64,000 nucleotides of DNA from Diadema setosum (Eukaryota; Echinodermata; Echinoidea; Diadematoida; Diadematidae): positions 23,090,699 to 23,154,698 of the forward strand of contig CM067070.1 of NCBI GenBank assembly GCA_033980235.1, in the 5' to 3' direction. Every line of letters starts with the position of its first letter. Position 1 is the first letter of the stretch. Under the pieces are notes generated by a model. It searched no databases. It was not told the origin of the DNA and saw only the letters and a list, made by a program, of their open reading frames with translations. Shown piece by piece: positions 52,801 through 57,365 of the stretch. A program made the translations under genes and the position numbers.

Positions 52801-55800
52801 GTCAGGTAGTCACGGATAGTAGATCTTCATGTCGCCAATAAGTGAATCTCGTAGACCATGCACTTTGTCTCTGAATTATCTCGCAAAATCTCGGGTGCTA
52901 AGAAGGACATGCGCAAAAACCTGCGCGTACGATGAATTTTTGATTTGGGCTCATTAACAGCAGCGTTGCGGTCTGACTGTTTGGGGTTAGCCCAGGCGTC
53001 CCAAAGGCGCCAGGCACTGTGTTGCTTGACTTTTTTTTTTCTGTAGAGAGAGAGAGGGAGAGAGAGAGAGAGAGAGAAAGGGTGTAGGTTGGGGGAGGGA
53101 CATTCATTCATTCCATCCATGTTGAACAAAGCCAACAATCAATCATTTTTACACATTCAAATAGACACAAGCACACAGGTATATAAACAATAGGGAAGCT
53201 GTTTCAAGGACATAATTCCTGAATATAAATATGATAAATTATTGCTGTATAACTAAAAGAAGAATTCATAGTATGTCGTGTCGTAAACTTTCACTAGACT
53301 GTAGGCCCCTATGCTATATTGTATATTTAGCAAGTTGTCCATCACCCCGGGAACAAGAATATTGTATAACAAATGATACAATGTATATATATATATATTT
53401 ACAATTCTAGCTGTACTGTGCACAGGCGATAGACGAATTTCACAGTTTTACTGTTTCGCACATTTAAATAACCATCAATTACCATCCTATTTAGTACCAT
53501 AAACTGACATGAAGGCCTACTAGTATAAATAAGCCCTAATTCAAGAGGAAGACACCTATGTACAATGTATATACAACATGAAACGTCATCGGCAAGTGCA
53601 TATAATGGTAAATGATCTCAAATTGTTTAAGAAAATTAAATGTAAAAAAAAGGCATTGAACAATTGAACAAGCACATGTACCTGGATAACATAATAATCA
53701 TGAGGGATATCCTCAGTGACATCCGTAACCAATATAAACTATGATCAGGACCATTGAATGGATATGAAATGAGTTTAAAAAAATGAATGTCCAAATGGCG
53801 ACCGGTATACCTCCGCCATATTATTGTTCTTAGCAGATGTAGAGTCCGCCTTGACAATGTTACACGACAGTTTCACATATTATTGGCAGAAAAATTTGTC
53901 ACAAAATTTAATGCGTCGAGTGTTAACTTTCCTTGAACTAGGTGTAAATGGATGAGTTTTATTTAAAAGAGAAGTATTAAGGAATTTGAGCATTTTTTTA
54001 CTCTATTTTCATGGCAATACTTTAAGCGGTTATTTCACAAATCTGCGGAAATTACTGTCATTTTAGTATTTTCACTTGACCTTTGACCATCATGGCCAAA
54101 ATCTTTCCCTATGCGTCATTGTGTAGTAATGGAGGCATGCAAATACCGCGTTTGGTTTTAAGTTTGTGCATTGGGTATAATCTCCAAGGTATGGATGAAC
54201 TGGGTAATAATATTTCAACAATAGATAGTAGAATTTTAACATTTTACCTGAAATCGATCCTTGACCTAATGCCACCTCCCATGACCCCCAACCCCAACCC
54301 CCCCCCCCCCCCAAAAAAAAAAAAAGCACAAGAGAATCACGGTCGGGTAGTAAGTTTCGTCTGGAAATACATGTACTCACCTTCAGAAATTGTATACAGA
54401 TATGGGGGAAATGGCAGTATTTTAAGATTTTAACCATTATGATTTTGACCGTACACTTTGAGCATGTTTAAAAAAATGTTATATGCAAAAAAAAAAAAAA
54501 AAAAAAAAAAAACTTTGTCCACTAAAACATGCACACAATCATGTCAAGTTTCATGGCCAACGGTTTCAACAAAATTGATTACGAATGAAGGACAGACAAA
54601 TGCCTCAGGCGACACCTCGTACGTTATAGCGGTGACATACTTAATCTTAATGTGAATCAAAACTTAGATAGTCTGAAAGACACCGCGAGGAATCCAAAGA
54701 AAAAAAAATCATATAGTTTTCCCGTCACCCTCTAATTTCCCACTTCTTTCCTTCGTTTTGGATCTGTCGGAAAGCGGTGCATCATTACACTTGAGCCAGG
54801 TTGGTTAGCGAAACGCCATGCTGCGCAGGAAAGGCATGACAAATTTTCAGTTCATCGCAGTAAGATATCAAAATATCTTTCGTATACTTCAATAAAACAG
54901 ACAACGGCAAGTACACTGCACCGTGGATGTCCCAAAGGCAAGCAGTAGCCATGTCTACACCTATCCAAAAACTTGTAGTTATACTAACTACGAGCGCAAA
55001 AATGCGTTCCCCTAACCACGACAAAACTTCGATGCCGTTCACACCTACATGCAGTTAGCAAAACCTCGAGGTAAAGATAACTACGATAGAAAATAAAGGG
55101 CGCCTAGTTTGTACATAGGGTTGCACACTATTGTGGAAAAAAACTGAGCGTCGTGGTTAACAAAACTCCGTTCACATCTGTCATAAGCCATGTCTACACC
55201 TATCCAAAAACTTGTAGTTATACTAACTACGAGCGCAAAAATGCGTTCCCCTAACCACGACAAAACTTCGATGCCGTTCACACCTACATGCAGTTAGCAA
55301 AACCTCGAGGTAAAGATAACTACGATAGAAAATAAAGGGCGCCTAGTTTGCCCATAGGGTTGCGCACTATTGTGGAAAAAACTGAGCGTCGTGGTTAACA
55401 AAACTCCGTTCACATCTGTCATAGTTTAAGCGCGCTGCCACAGCGCGCTTAAACTACGCGCTTAAACCACGACAACACCCTAAGAAATCTTGTGGTGTTG
55501 TCGTGGTGTCTTCGCCTTAAGGTTTTGTCGTGGTTTTCTAAACTACATGCGTCTACATCTACGCTAACTTGGAGTTTAGTGCCTCGTGGTTTTCTAAACC
55601 TCGAGGTTTAGAAAACCTTAAGGTAAAGGGACCTAGGTGTGAACCTCACTACTGTTTAAGCGCGCTGCCACAGCGCGCTTAGACTACGCGCTTAAACCAC
55701 GACAACACCCTAAGAAATCTTGTGGTGTTGTCGTGGTGTCTTCGCCTTAAGGTTTTAGTGGGGTTCACACCTAGGTCCCTTTACCTTAAGGTTTTCTAAA

Positions 55801-57152
55801 CCTCGAGGTTTAGAAAACCACGAGGCACTAAACTCCAAGTTAGCGTAGATGTAGACGCATGTAGTTTAGAAAACCACGACAAAACCTTAAGGCGAAGACA
55901 CCACGACAACACCACAAGATTTCTTAGGGTGTTGTCGTGGTTTAAGCGCGTATACAAGCGCGCTGTGGCAGCGCGCTTAAACTATGACAGATGTGAACGG
56001 AGTTTTGTTAACCACGACGCTCAGTTTTTTCCACAATAGTGTGCAACCCTATGTGCAAACTAGGCGCCCTTTATTTTCTATCGTAGTTAGCTTTACCTCG
56101 AGGTTTTGCTAACTGCATGTAGGTGTGAACGGCATCGAAGTTTTGTCGTGGTTAGGGGAACGCATTTTTGCGCTCGTAGTTAGTATAACTACAAGTTTTT
56201 GGATAGGTGTAGACATGGCTACTGTCGTGGTTTTCTAAACTACATGCGTCTCCATCTACGCTAACTTGGAGTTTAGTGCCTCGTAGTTTACAAAACCTCG
56301 AGGTTTAGAAAACCTTAAGGTAAAGGGACCTAGGTGTGAACCTCACTAATATTAACGTGTAGCTGCGCATGTTCAACAATGGCACTGCGTATGAACTCTG
56401 CTCACGCCCGCGTGATTGACTTTGGTAACGACATGGCGCCTGTAGATCATGGGACCAGCTTTTGACCAATCACAGGCTTCAAAACACATAAGCCCAAAAC
56501 CGAGTTGGCCAGATTCTCTTAATATACGGCACTGGCGTGGTGCAGTAACAATGTCAATGACTTTGCAACTATACACAAGTCCTTTCCCCATACTCTTTGC
56601 TGTCAGGATAGTACAAAGCTACATTGATTGAACACGACGGATACCAAGATTCTGTTTGATTTCATGAAAATAAGTCAAATTAGGCACTACTACAAGTCAC
56701 TGAGAAACATGTAAAAAAAAAGGTAATCATAAGTAGTGAACAGGGCGTTCAGTTGCACATTTCCTCTCCAACTGTTACTGTTTTATTAAAATGTGTAAAT
56801 CGTTCAAATTCCATAAAATAGCTTCGATTTTGCTACAATCCGCTCCATCAGATTGTTCGCAAAATTATTCTTGCTCACGCCAACTAGAACGTGGCGAGGA
56901 CTAGTAGGAGAGTATTCATTAGAGCGCCCTCTGTTTCAACTCTCTTCCACAGCAGGATCATTGGAACGAACTCGTCAGTTTGAAGCTAGTACAACGAGCC
57001 AGGGCTGGGTGCACGTCGACCAAGTGATGATTGAGGAAATCGAAGACATACCCATGCCGCGTCCCCCTAGGCAGGGACCGCTCAACAGTATTCTCCAGGG
57101 CCTGGGTAACTTGTTCGACACGGTCCACAATTTCGTTCGGCACGACGCATGA
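4668..57152 (+). CDS. Two-Ig-domain single-pass membrane protein (whole gene, spliced)
   Basis: The model joins 4668-4734, 32982-33344, 34095-34439, 35892-36056, 49756-49878, 50466-50549 and 56953-57152, giving 1347 nt including the stop, or 448 residues. Every junction has AG acceptor and GT donor dinucleotides, all introns are phase 1, and the frame stays open throughout. Predicted order: signal peptide (about 1-32), V-type Ig (about 33-143, Cys54/Trp69/Cys122), C-type Ig (about 145-257, Cys183/Trp196/Cys237), transmembrane helix (about 264-289), cytoplasmic tail (290-448). Sequons lie at N49, N93, N136, N180, N198, N212 and N238, all extracellular. One Ig domain per phase-1 exon is the standard IgSF gene plan. 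The V-C-TM layout resembles CTX/JAM, nectin or butyrophilin-type cell-surface proteins, but I cannot name an orthologue. A role as a cell-surface adhesion or recognition receptor is inference. A 48-nt optional exon at 39569-39616 may belong to it. Confidence 0.85.
5748..5780. repeat. Palindrome of GGAGCTACTAACA
   Basis: Two 16-base arms, CATGGAGCTACTAACA and TGTTAGTAGCTCCATG, flank a single C. The palindrome is itself bracketed by two direct copies of CATGGTTTGAGCATG. Related words occur at 9820-9845, 20019-20066 and 25390. Confidence 0.8.
7612..7640 (+). repeat. Possible LINE 3' tail (AAATGAAATAAAATGAAATG)
   Basis: A GAAAT/AAATGA-type tail resembling the one at the end of the LINE fragment at 49.7 kb. 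No coding sequence is recognised upstream, so this may be only a heavily 5'-truncated insertion. Confidence 0.3.
8314..8370. repeat. (CA)n-rich microsatellite
   Basis: CA dinucleotides interrupted by CCCACA, AAACA and CTCA variants. Confidence 0.9.
9955..10600. repeat. Polypurine GGA/GAA tract, about 650 bp
   Basis: Almost pure purine on the plus strand, built of GGA, GAA and GGGA words, with about 20 uninterrupted GAA units at 10138-10198. The long open frames it generates on both strands (poly-Glu/Arg or poly-Ser/Leu) are low-complexity artefacts. The tract lies in intron 1 and is complementary in character to the TCC tract in intron 3. Confidence 0.95.
10978..11545. mobile_element. Foldback MITE, about 570 bp, ends TTTAAAGGGAAG / CTTCCCTTTAA
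   Basis: Two arms of roughly 215 bp (10978-11195 and 11330-11545) are near-perfect inverted copies. Both contain GGTGTTGGAACCGCTGGATG or its complement. They enclose a unique centre of about 130 bp. No transposase is present. Confidence 0.9.
13487..13625. repeat. Short repeats around ATAGTGTCGAACTCAT
   Basis: GTGTCGAACTCAT occurs twice in direct orientation (near 13553 and 13581) and once inverted (ATGAGCTCGACACTA near 13491). GTGGGCTGT/TAGGCTGTGT words lie between them. The origin is unknown. Confidence 0.6.
14338..14577. mobile_element. Truncated copy of the TTAAAGGGATGG MITE family
   Basis: It begins CAAGGGATGGTAAAGTTTTG and carries the family core 'CACTTTGTTTTACTCTG...GATATCTCAGTCATTTCAAA...TTTTCATCA'. 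The right end stops short of the usual inverted terminus. Confidence 0.65.
14829..14952. repeat. (ATC)n-rich region
   Basis: Repeated ATC/ATT triplets with CAC variants; a simple repeat. Confidence 0.85.
15306..15405. repeat. Small inverted repeat (GGTAACTTTCCCGAGGG)
   Basis: GGTAACTTTCCCGAGGG at 15306-15322 pairs with GCCTCGAGGGAAGTTAC at 15389-15405. Nested inside, TACTATACCCTCGG echoes CGAGGGTATAG at 15263. Probably the remnant of a MITE. Confidence 0.55.
16571..16932. mobile_element. Foldback MITE, TTAAAGGGATGG family, full length
   Basis: It starts TTAAAGGGGTGGCATAGTTT and ends AAGTATACCATCCCTTTAA as the inverted partner. GATAATTAGAAGACATT on the left and its complement-like AAAGTTGTGTCTAATTATC on the right extend the arms. 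TTAA-like ends; no coding capacity. Confidence 0.85.
17832..18688. mobile_element. Foldback element with CTTTTTACACTTGT ends
   Basis: The left end AAAGCCCTTTTTACACTTGT is inverted at the right end as ACAAGTGTAAAAGCCCTT. Subterminal repeats of 'TTAGTCCCGTAC' and 'GTACGGGACTA' occur in both arms. A separate TTCCGAA array lies inside it (18258-18530). No open frame of note. Confidence 0.75.
18258..18530. repeat. Array of GGTTCGTTATTCCGAA units, direct then inverted
   Basis: About four GGTTCGTTATTCCGAA-type units and variants (GTTAATCCGAA) run forward from 18258. They are followed by inverted units (TTCGGAATAACGAACC) from about 18450 to 18530, so the block can fold back on itself. Confidence 0.85.
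20341..20900. mobile_element. TA-flanked MITE with CACTGCAAAAA terminal repeats
   Basis: TA|CACTGCAAAAA at 20341-20353 and TTTTTGCAGTG|TA at 20888-20900 form exact terminal inverted repeats with TA flanks, the target preference of Tc1/mariner-type transposons. Inside are many variants of GGTGTTAAAT/AACACC. 556 bp, non-coding. Confidence 0.8.
21780..21835. repeat. (ATC)n/(ATT)n simple repeat
   Basis: Triplet repeat of ATT then ATC/ACC units. Confidence 0.85.
22213..22256. repeat. (AC)n microsatellite
   Basis: About 19 CA units, one interruption near the right end. Confidence 0.95.
22394..22757. mobile_element. Near-perfect hairpin MITE, 364 bp
   Basis: TTAAAGGGGAAGGCTAGTAA at 22394 is inverted as TTACTAGCCTTCCCCTTTAA ending at 22757. 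The arms match over about 160 bp around a loop near 22560-22590 (CCGTCACTGACCAGGGACG). Very few mismatches suggest a recent insertion or arm homogenisation. Confidence 0.9.
23104..23495. mobile_element. Foldback MITE, TTAAAGGGATGG family, full length
   Basis: It starts TTAAAGGGATTATATAGTTT and ends ACTGTACCATCCCTTTAA. Left 'TTATTTGATGAAAATGG' and right 'ATTTTCATCAAATAAAA' extend the arms. TTAA at both ends. Confidence 0.85.
25297..25330. repeat. (GT)n microsatellite
   Basis: GTGCGTGTGCGTGTGTGT-type repeat; simple. Confidence 0.9.
25697..25728. repeat. (CA)n microsatellite
   Basis: CACATACACACACACACACA-type repeat. Confidence 0.85.
26972..27183. mobile_element. Half copy of the TTAAAGGGATGG MITE family
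   Basis: The left terminus (TTTTAAAGGGATGGTACAGT) and core are present, but the sequence changes at about 27183 to the start of a different MITE, which probably inserted into or replaced the right half. Confidence 0.7.
27184..27530. mobile_element. MITE, AAAGGCATTATTTACC family, copy 1
   Basis: Shares about 350 bp with 45114-45471 and 48462-48833 (for example GTTCTAAAAGGTGAGTTAGG and AATAGTGATATCTCC). The left end AAAGGCATTATTTACT and the degraded right end AATGGTATATAGTGCCTTT are terminal inverted repeats. Confidence 0.75.
28590..29110. mobile_element. Diverged foldback MITE, about 500 bp
   Basis: Left ATTGGATAAGAAATGATGAA and 'CTTGACCAGTCCTTATGAA' recur inverted on the right as TCTCAATTCTTATCCAAT and 'ATAACGACTGGTCAAG'. 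The arms are diverged but collinear for about 200 bp. Confidence 0.7.
29458..29518. repeat. (AC)n microsatellite
   Basis: CA repeat with CG interruptions (CACGCACACACGCGCACAC). Confidence 0.9.
29880..30006. repeat. (ATATC)n pentanucleotide tandem repeat
   Basis: About 24 copies of a TCATA/ATATC five-base unit with few substitutions. Confidence 0.95.
31332..31538. mobile_element. MITE with GTTATTTTCGCG ends
   Basis: TAAGTGGTTATTTTCGCG on the left and CGCGAAAATAACAGCTTA on the right pair at 16 of 18 positions. The interior repeats TTCGCGAA/CGCGAAAAT several times in both orientations. Confidence 0.7.
32168..32206. repeat. (TTTTG)n simple repeat
   Basis: Six to seven GTTTT units. Confidence 0.9.
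32681..32852. repeat. (TAGA)n microsatellite, about 170 bp
   Basis: Around 40 GATA units with a few CAGA and deletion variants. It ends about 130 bp upstream of the exon 2 acceptor. The apparent poly-(Ile-Tyr-Leu-Ser) open frame on the other strand is an artefact. Confidence 0.95.
32982..33344 (+). CDS. Exon 2: V-type Ig domain
   Basis: A 363-nt phase 1-1 exon. The acceptor follows a T-rich tract (TTTCCTTTCTTTTCATGAAG) and the donor is CTTT|GTAAGT. Translation shows the core of a V-set Ig fold: Cys54 (IPCDV), Trp69 (FSWHR) and DEGQYFC with Cys122, a 68-residue Cys-Cys spacing typical of V domains. The strand-E region reads [10 protein letters not shown], also V-like. Sequons are NQS (N49), NYS (N93) and NAS (N136). 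GC content and codon use are visibly higher than in the surrounding intron, as expected for real coding sequence. A GATA/TAGA microsatellite ends about 130 bp upstream of the acceptor. Confidence 0.9.
33345..34094 (+). other. Intron 2
   Basis: A 750-bp intron between the two Ig exons. It contains a (TTTG)n repeat at 33588-33616 and a (GA)n-G(n) run at about 33918-33949. No further coding segment is seen. Confidence 0.8.
34095..34439 (+). CDS. Exon 3: C-type Ig domain
   Basis: A 345-nt phase 1-1 exon. The acceptor is GTCTCTTTATCCAG and the donor GGAAG|GTACGAGG. The domain contains INITCEV (Cys183), LSWW (Trp196) and RRFICNV (Cys237); the 54-residue Cys-Cys spacing fits a C1/C2-type domain rather than a V domain. 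An acidic insert (EEDDEES) in the N-terminal strand is flanked by two extra cysteines, C156 and C169, which could form a local disulfide. Sequons: N180, N198, N212 and N238. The usual D-x-G-x-Y-x-C motif before the second Cys is replaced by SLSTRRFIC, so the domain is divergent. Confidence 0.9.
34618..35276. repeat. Polypyrimidine TCC/CCT tract, about 660 bp
   Basis: Almost pure pyrimidine on the plus strand, made of TCC, TCT and CCCC words. Its reverse complement resembles the GGA tract in intron 1, so one transcript contains both strands' worth of complementary low-complexity sequence flanking exons 2 and 3. Confidence 0.95.
35514..35621. repeat. Inverted repeat with 26-base arms
   Basis: CCTTTTGTCAAGGCCCTC-CGCTGTA at 35514-35539 pairs with TACAGCGGGAGGGCCTTGACAAAAGG at 35596-35621 with one mismatch, around a 56-base loop. 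Possibly a very short MITE. Confidence 0.8.
35892..36056 (+). CDS. Exon 4: transmembrane helix and basic juxtamembrane segment
   Basis: A 165-nt phase 1-1 exon. The acceptor is TATTTTCATCCAG and the donor AGCTG|GTAAGT. It encodes a long aliphatic run of Val, Ile, Leu and Ala (residues about 264-289), clearly membrane-spanning, followed by a strongly basic stop-transfer segment ([14 protein letters not shown]). The basic side marks the cytoplasmic face, giving a type I orientation with the Ig domains outside. Two long G runs begin about 30 nt after the donor. Confidence 0.9.
36088..36129. repeat. Two long G runs downstream of the exon 4 donor
   Basis: G16 at 36088-36103 and G21 at 36109-36129, separated by CGGCT, start 32 nt after the splice donor. 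They are able in principle to form a G-quadruplex. Poly-G runs are also error-prone to sequence, so lengths are approximate. Confidence 0.85.
37830..38218. repeat. Duplicated intronic segment, copy A
   Basis: Collinear with 39618-40182: shared 'AAGAATACAA', 'GAGGAAAAAT', 'TATTTTCTCACTGTATAAAA', AGATAGACAG/GATGGATGG runs and 'CACAATAACTTCCGG'. Copy A lacks the TA-flanked MITE that interrupts copy B. Confidence 0.8.
38579..39362. mobile_element. TTAA-flanked piggyBac-like MITE
   Basis: TTAA|CCCTAAAAAGACTGGG at 38579-38598 and CCCAGTCTTTTTAGGG|TTAA at 39343-39362 are perfect terminal inverted repeats. TTAA target duplication and a CCCT-starting terminus are the hallmarks of the piggyBac superfamily. 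Subterminal G/C runs (GGGGGGGCC...GGCCCCCCC) are also inverted. 784 bp including both TTAA copies; no transposase. Confidence 0.85.
39569..39616 (+). CDS. Candidate optional micro-exon with a tyrosine motif
   Basis: A 48-nt segment lies between a pyrimidine-rich acceptor (TTTTTCCCGTTCACCAAATCAG) and a strong donor (TGTAG|GTAAGA). It is phase 1 at both ends, so it can be included or skipped without changing the frame between exons 4 and 5. It encodes [16 protein letters not shown]. The rest of the predicted tail (exon 4 basic part and exons 5-7) contains no tyrosine, so this exon would add a YxxL-type motif of the kind used by SH2 partners or endocytic adaptors. The call rests on splice sites, phase and tail-like composition. 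No transcript evidence is available, and a chance match cannot be excluded for so short an exon. Confidence 0.5.
39618..40182. repeat. Duplicated intronic segment, copy B
   Basis: Second copy of the segment at 37830-38218, interrupted by the MITE at 39708-39882. Starts immediately after the optional exon's donor. Removing the MITE restores alignment with copy A. Confidence 0.8.
39708..39882. mobile_element. TA-flanked Tc1/mariner-type MITE
   Basis: TACAGTCCAACCTGTC at the left and GACAGGTTTGACTGTA at the right are terminal inverted repeats with TA duplications. Interior repeats of 'GGCCACCTGTCTATA' are present. Copy A of the surrounding duplication gives the empty site with a single TA. Confidence 0.9.
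40464..40954. mobile_element. Element with GTCTCATTGC...AGGCGAGAC ends
   Basis: The left end GTCTCATTGCGTAGCGGAAG and the right end CTTCATGCAGGCGAGAC are imperfect inverted repeats. The interior has GGTCAAAGGTCAAACGGTCA words, like the larger element at 60-61 kb. Confidence 0.5.
41303..41560 (+). mobile_element. tRNA-derived SINE
   Basis: The 5' part resembles a tRNA with pol III boxes: A box TGGCTCAGTCGG at 41311-41322 and B box GGTTCAATTC at 41360-41369, 38 bases apart, which is normal tRNA spacing. A non-tRNA body follows (CCCTCTGATAGGACATAAAA, GAGAGTCACAACCCATGCAC). The tRNA arms do not fold cleanly, so it is a SINE rather than a functional tRNA. The 3' limit is uncertain. Confidence 0.65.
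42136..42158 (+). repeat. (GAACT)n tail
   Basis: Four to five GAACT units after an A-rich stretch, resembling a retrotransposon 3' tail that may close the SINE or a LINE 3' end to its left. Confidence 0.5.
44018..44053. repeat. Perfect hairpin, 17-base arms
   Basis: GGGAAGAAATTTTGAAC, two bases AA, then GTTCAAAATTTCTTCCC. Flanking GATCGGGAGATG and CCCGATCTG extend the pairing imperfectly. Confidence 0.85.
44450..44487 (-). repeat. (ATTTC)n, likely LINE 3' tail on minus strand
   Basis: Read on the minus strand this is GAAATGAAATAAAAAATGAAATGAAAT-type sequence, like the tail of the LINE at 49.7 kb. It marks a probable second retrotransposon insertion inside the foldback centre. Confidence 0.45.
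45114..45471. mobile_element. MITE, TTAAAGGCATTATTTACC family, copy 2
   Basis: Inserted in the centre of the foldback element. Ends TTTAAAGGCATAATTTACCA and AAAGGTAAACTGGACCTTTAA. Collinear with copies at 27184 and 48462. Confidence 0.85.
46739..46828. repeat. (TG)n microsatellite, about 90 bp
   Basis: The longest dinucleotide run in the window; it occupies the same position in a foldback unit as shorter CA/TG runs in the other units. Confidence 0.95.
48462..48833. mobile_element. MITE, TTAAAGGCATTATTTACC family, copy 3
   Basis: Ends TTAAAGGCATTATTTACCAT and CAATGGTAAACAATACCTTTAA are terminal inverted repeats. The interior matches copies 1 and 2. Confidence 0.85.
48876..49740 (+). mobile_element. 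5'-truncated LINE: reverse-transcriptase C-terminus and 3' tail (pseudogene)
   Basis: Translation from 48900 gives [11 protein letters not shown] and then [17 protein letters not shown], the conserved thumb region after the catalytic core of many non-LTR reverse transcriptases. After a frameshift near 49020-49036, a second frame continues to 49404 with HNYGTRN and [11 protein letters not shown], also standard C-terminal LINE motifs. The 3' end is AAATAAATGAAATGAATG followed by ATGAA units, ending at 49740. The catalytic FADD region and the 5' part are missing, so it is dead. It resembles CR1/L2/Jockey-type elements; the clade is not decided. It ends 15 nt before exon 5. Confidence 0.85.
49756..49878 (+). 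CDS. Exon 5: acidic cytoplasmic segment
   Basis: A 123-nt phase 1-1 exon. The acceptor is CTTCTCTATCTACAG and the donor GAGG|GTCAGT. It encodes VVVPTKEPQ, then eight consecutive Glu (a GAG run that could vary in length between alleles), then a Thr/Gln- and Pro/Glu-containing stretch ending IVVENNEG. No domain is recognised; it looks like a flexible acidic tail. A LINE 3' end stops 15 nt upstream of this exon, so the whole pyrimidine tract sits in the gap between them. Confidence 0.8.
49879..50465 (+). other. Intron 5, ending in a MITE fragment
   Basis: A 587-bp intron. From about 50190 to 50458 it is a diverged copy of the TTAAAGGGATGG MITE family: 'GAAATGGCTGAGATATCCAG', 'TTTTTGGATGTCTCAGCCA', 'TCTAATTATCTCAC', then CAACCAAAACTACATCATCC and the TTTAA end. 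Confidence 0.7.
50466..50549 (+). CDS. Exon 6: charged cytoplasmic segment
   Basis: An 84-nt phase 1-1 exon between TTTAACTTTCAG and AAAG|GTACTG. It encodes [20 protein letters not shown] followed by LHSQSSSKG, a hydrophilic Glu/Ser-rich segment with possible Ser/Thr kinase sites (SEEE, casein-kinase-2-like). Short and without a recognised domain, it is supported mainly by splice sites, matching phase and tail-like composition. A MITE arm ends at about 50458, only eight bases before the exon. Confidence 0.7.
51139..51440. mobile_element. Foldback element with CGTATATAAAGAG...CTGGCCAAC arms
   Basis: CGTATATAAAGAGTTCTGGC at 51153 is inverted as GCCAGACTCTCTTTATATAC near 51398. ACGCCATGTCGTTAC on the left and GTAACGACATGGCGCC on the right extend the arms. 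Confidence 0.75.
51464..51550. repeat. Left arm of a second copy of the same element
   Basis: GTGCCGTATATTAAGAGAGT, then 'CTGGCCAACTC' and 'GAACGCCATGTCGTTAC'. Its right arm is not adjacent; the best partner is at 56379-56537. Confidence 0.65.
51567..52980. repeat. Possible 1.4-kb element with inverted ends
   Basis: GCAGTCAGACCGCAACG at 51567 is inverted as CGTTGCGGTCTGACTG near 52964. TTATCGTACGCG and CGCGTACGATGA extend the arms. Internally CCTATGAACGGGTC recurs at about 51949 and 52631. Boundaries uncertain. Confidence 0.5.
54946..56349. repeat. Nested palindromic repeat cluster, 1.4 kb
   Basis: Module P (TAGCCATGTCTACACCTATC to CTCCGTTCACATCTGTCATA, about 240 bp) occurs at 54946-55185 and 55186-55423 direct and at about 55980-56222 inverted. 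Module Q (GTTTAAGCGCGCTGCCACAG to GGTGTGAACCTCACT, about 225 bp) occurs at 55424-55650, partly at 55653-55755, inverted at about 55760-55975, and partly direct at 56224-56349. Modules are packed with short perfect palindromes such as AAACCTCGAGGTTT. It is bordered by TGAACCTCACT. Confidence 0.85.
56379..56537. repeat. Right arm of the CGTATATAAAGAG foldback family
   Basis: AACGACATGGCGCCTGTAGA, 'CCAATCACAGGCTTCAAAAC' and 'GAGTTGGCCAGATTCTCTTA' match 51310-51420 in the same orientation. With 51464-51550 it could be the two halves of one split element. Confidence 0.7.
56953..57152 (+). CDS. Exon 7: C-terminal cytoplasmic segment and stop
   Basis: The terminal coding exon, 65 residues plus a split Ala, stops at TGA 57150-57152. 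The acceptor is TTTCAACTCTCTTCCACAG. A second AG three bases later (CAGCAG) makes a NAGNAG tandem acceptor that would remove one Ala. The encoded end has an acidic patch (VMIEEIEDI), a Pro/Arg stretch ([10 protein letters not shown]) and an amphipathic terminus ([15 protein letters not shown]). No known domain is recognised; these could be partner-docking segments. Confidence 0.8.
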
Positions 57153-57365
57153 ACAATTGTTGTATGGTGATCCACATTATATGGGCCTGACGACAGTTTG
57201 CGCTTGCCGTGCCGACTAACGCCTCTTGCCTTTATTTATTTTTTAGGGAATCACGTCGTACCGTGGACAATACGAGGCATTTCGACTGACTGTCCCTGTG
57301 TCTGCACCCTTTGGATTTAATGGTAAAACGAGATGAATAAATCTGAAGTTGTCGTGCGCAATGAC
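57153..57365 (+). other. 3' UTR with polyadenylation signal
   Basis: After the stop codon, AATAAA at 57336-57341 is the first canonical polyadenylation hexamer. It is followed within about 20-40 nt by GTTGTCGTGCGC and TGTGTTGTCTG, a plausible GU-rich downstream element. Cleavage near 57355-57375 is inferred. A pyrimidine-rich stretch ending in TTTTTTAG at about 57246 resembles a splice acceptor within the UTR. Confidence 0.55.

Larger units (their letters stand above)
50550..56952 (+). other. Intron 6 (6.4 kb)
   Basis: Contains poly-A at 50708-50735, inverted-repeat elements at 51.1-53.0 kb, a (GA)n run at 53045-53078, poly-C/poly-A at 54298-54325 and the nested palindromic cluster at 54.9-56.3 kb. 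The stretch 53100-54780 has no recognisable gene or repeat. Confidence 0.75.
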
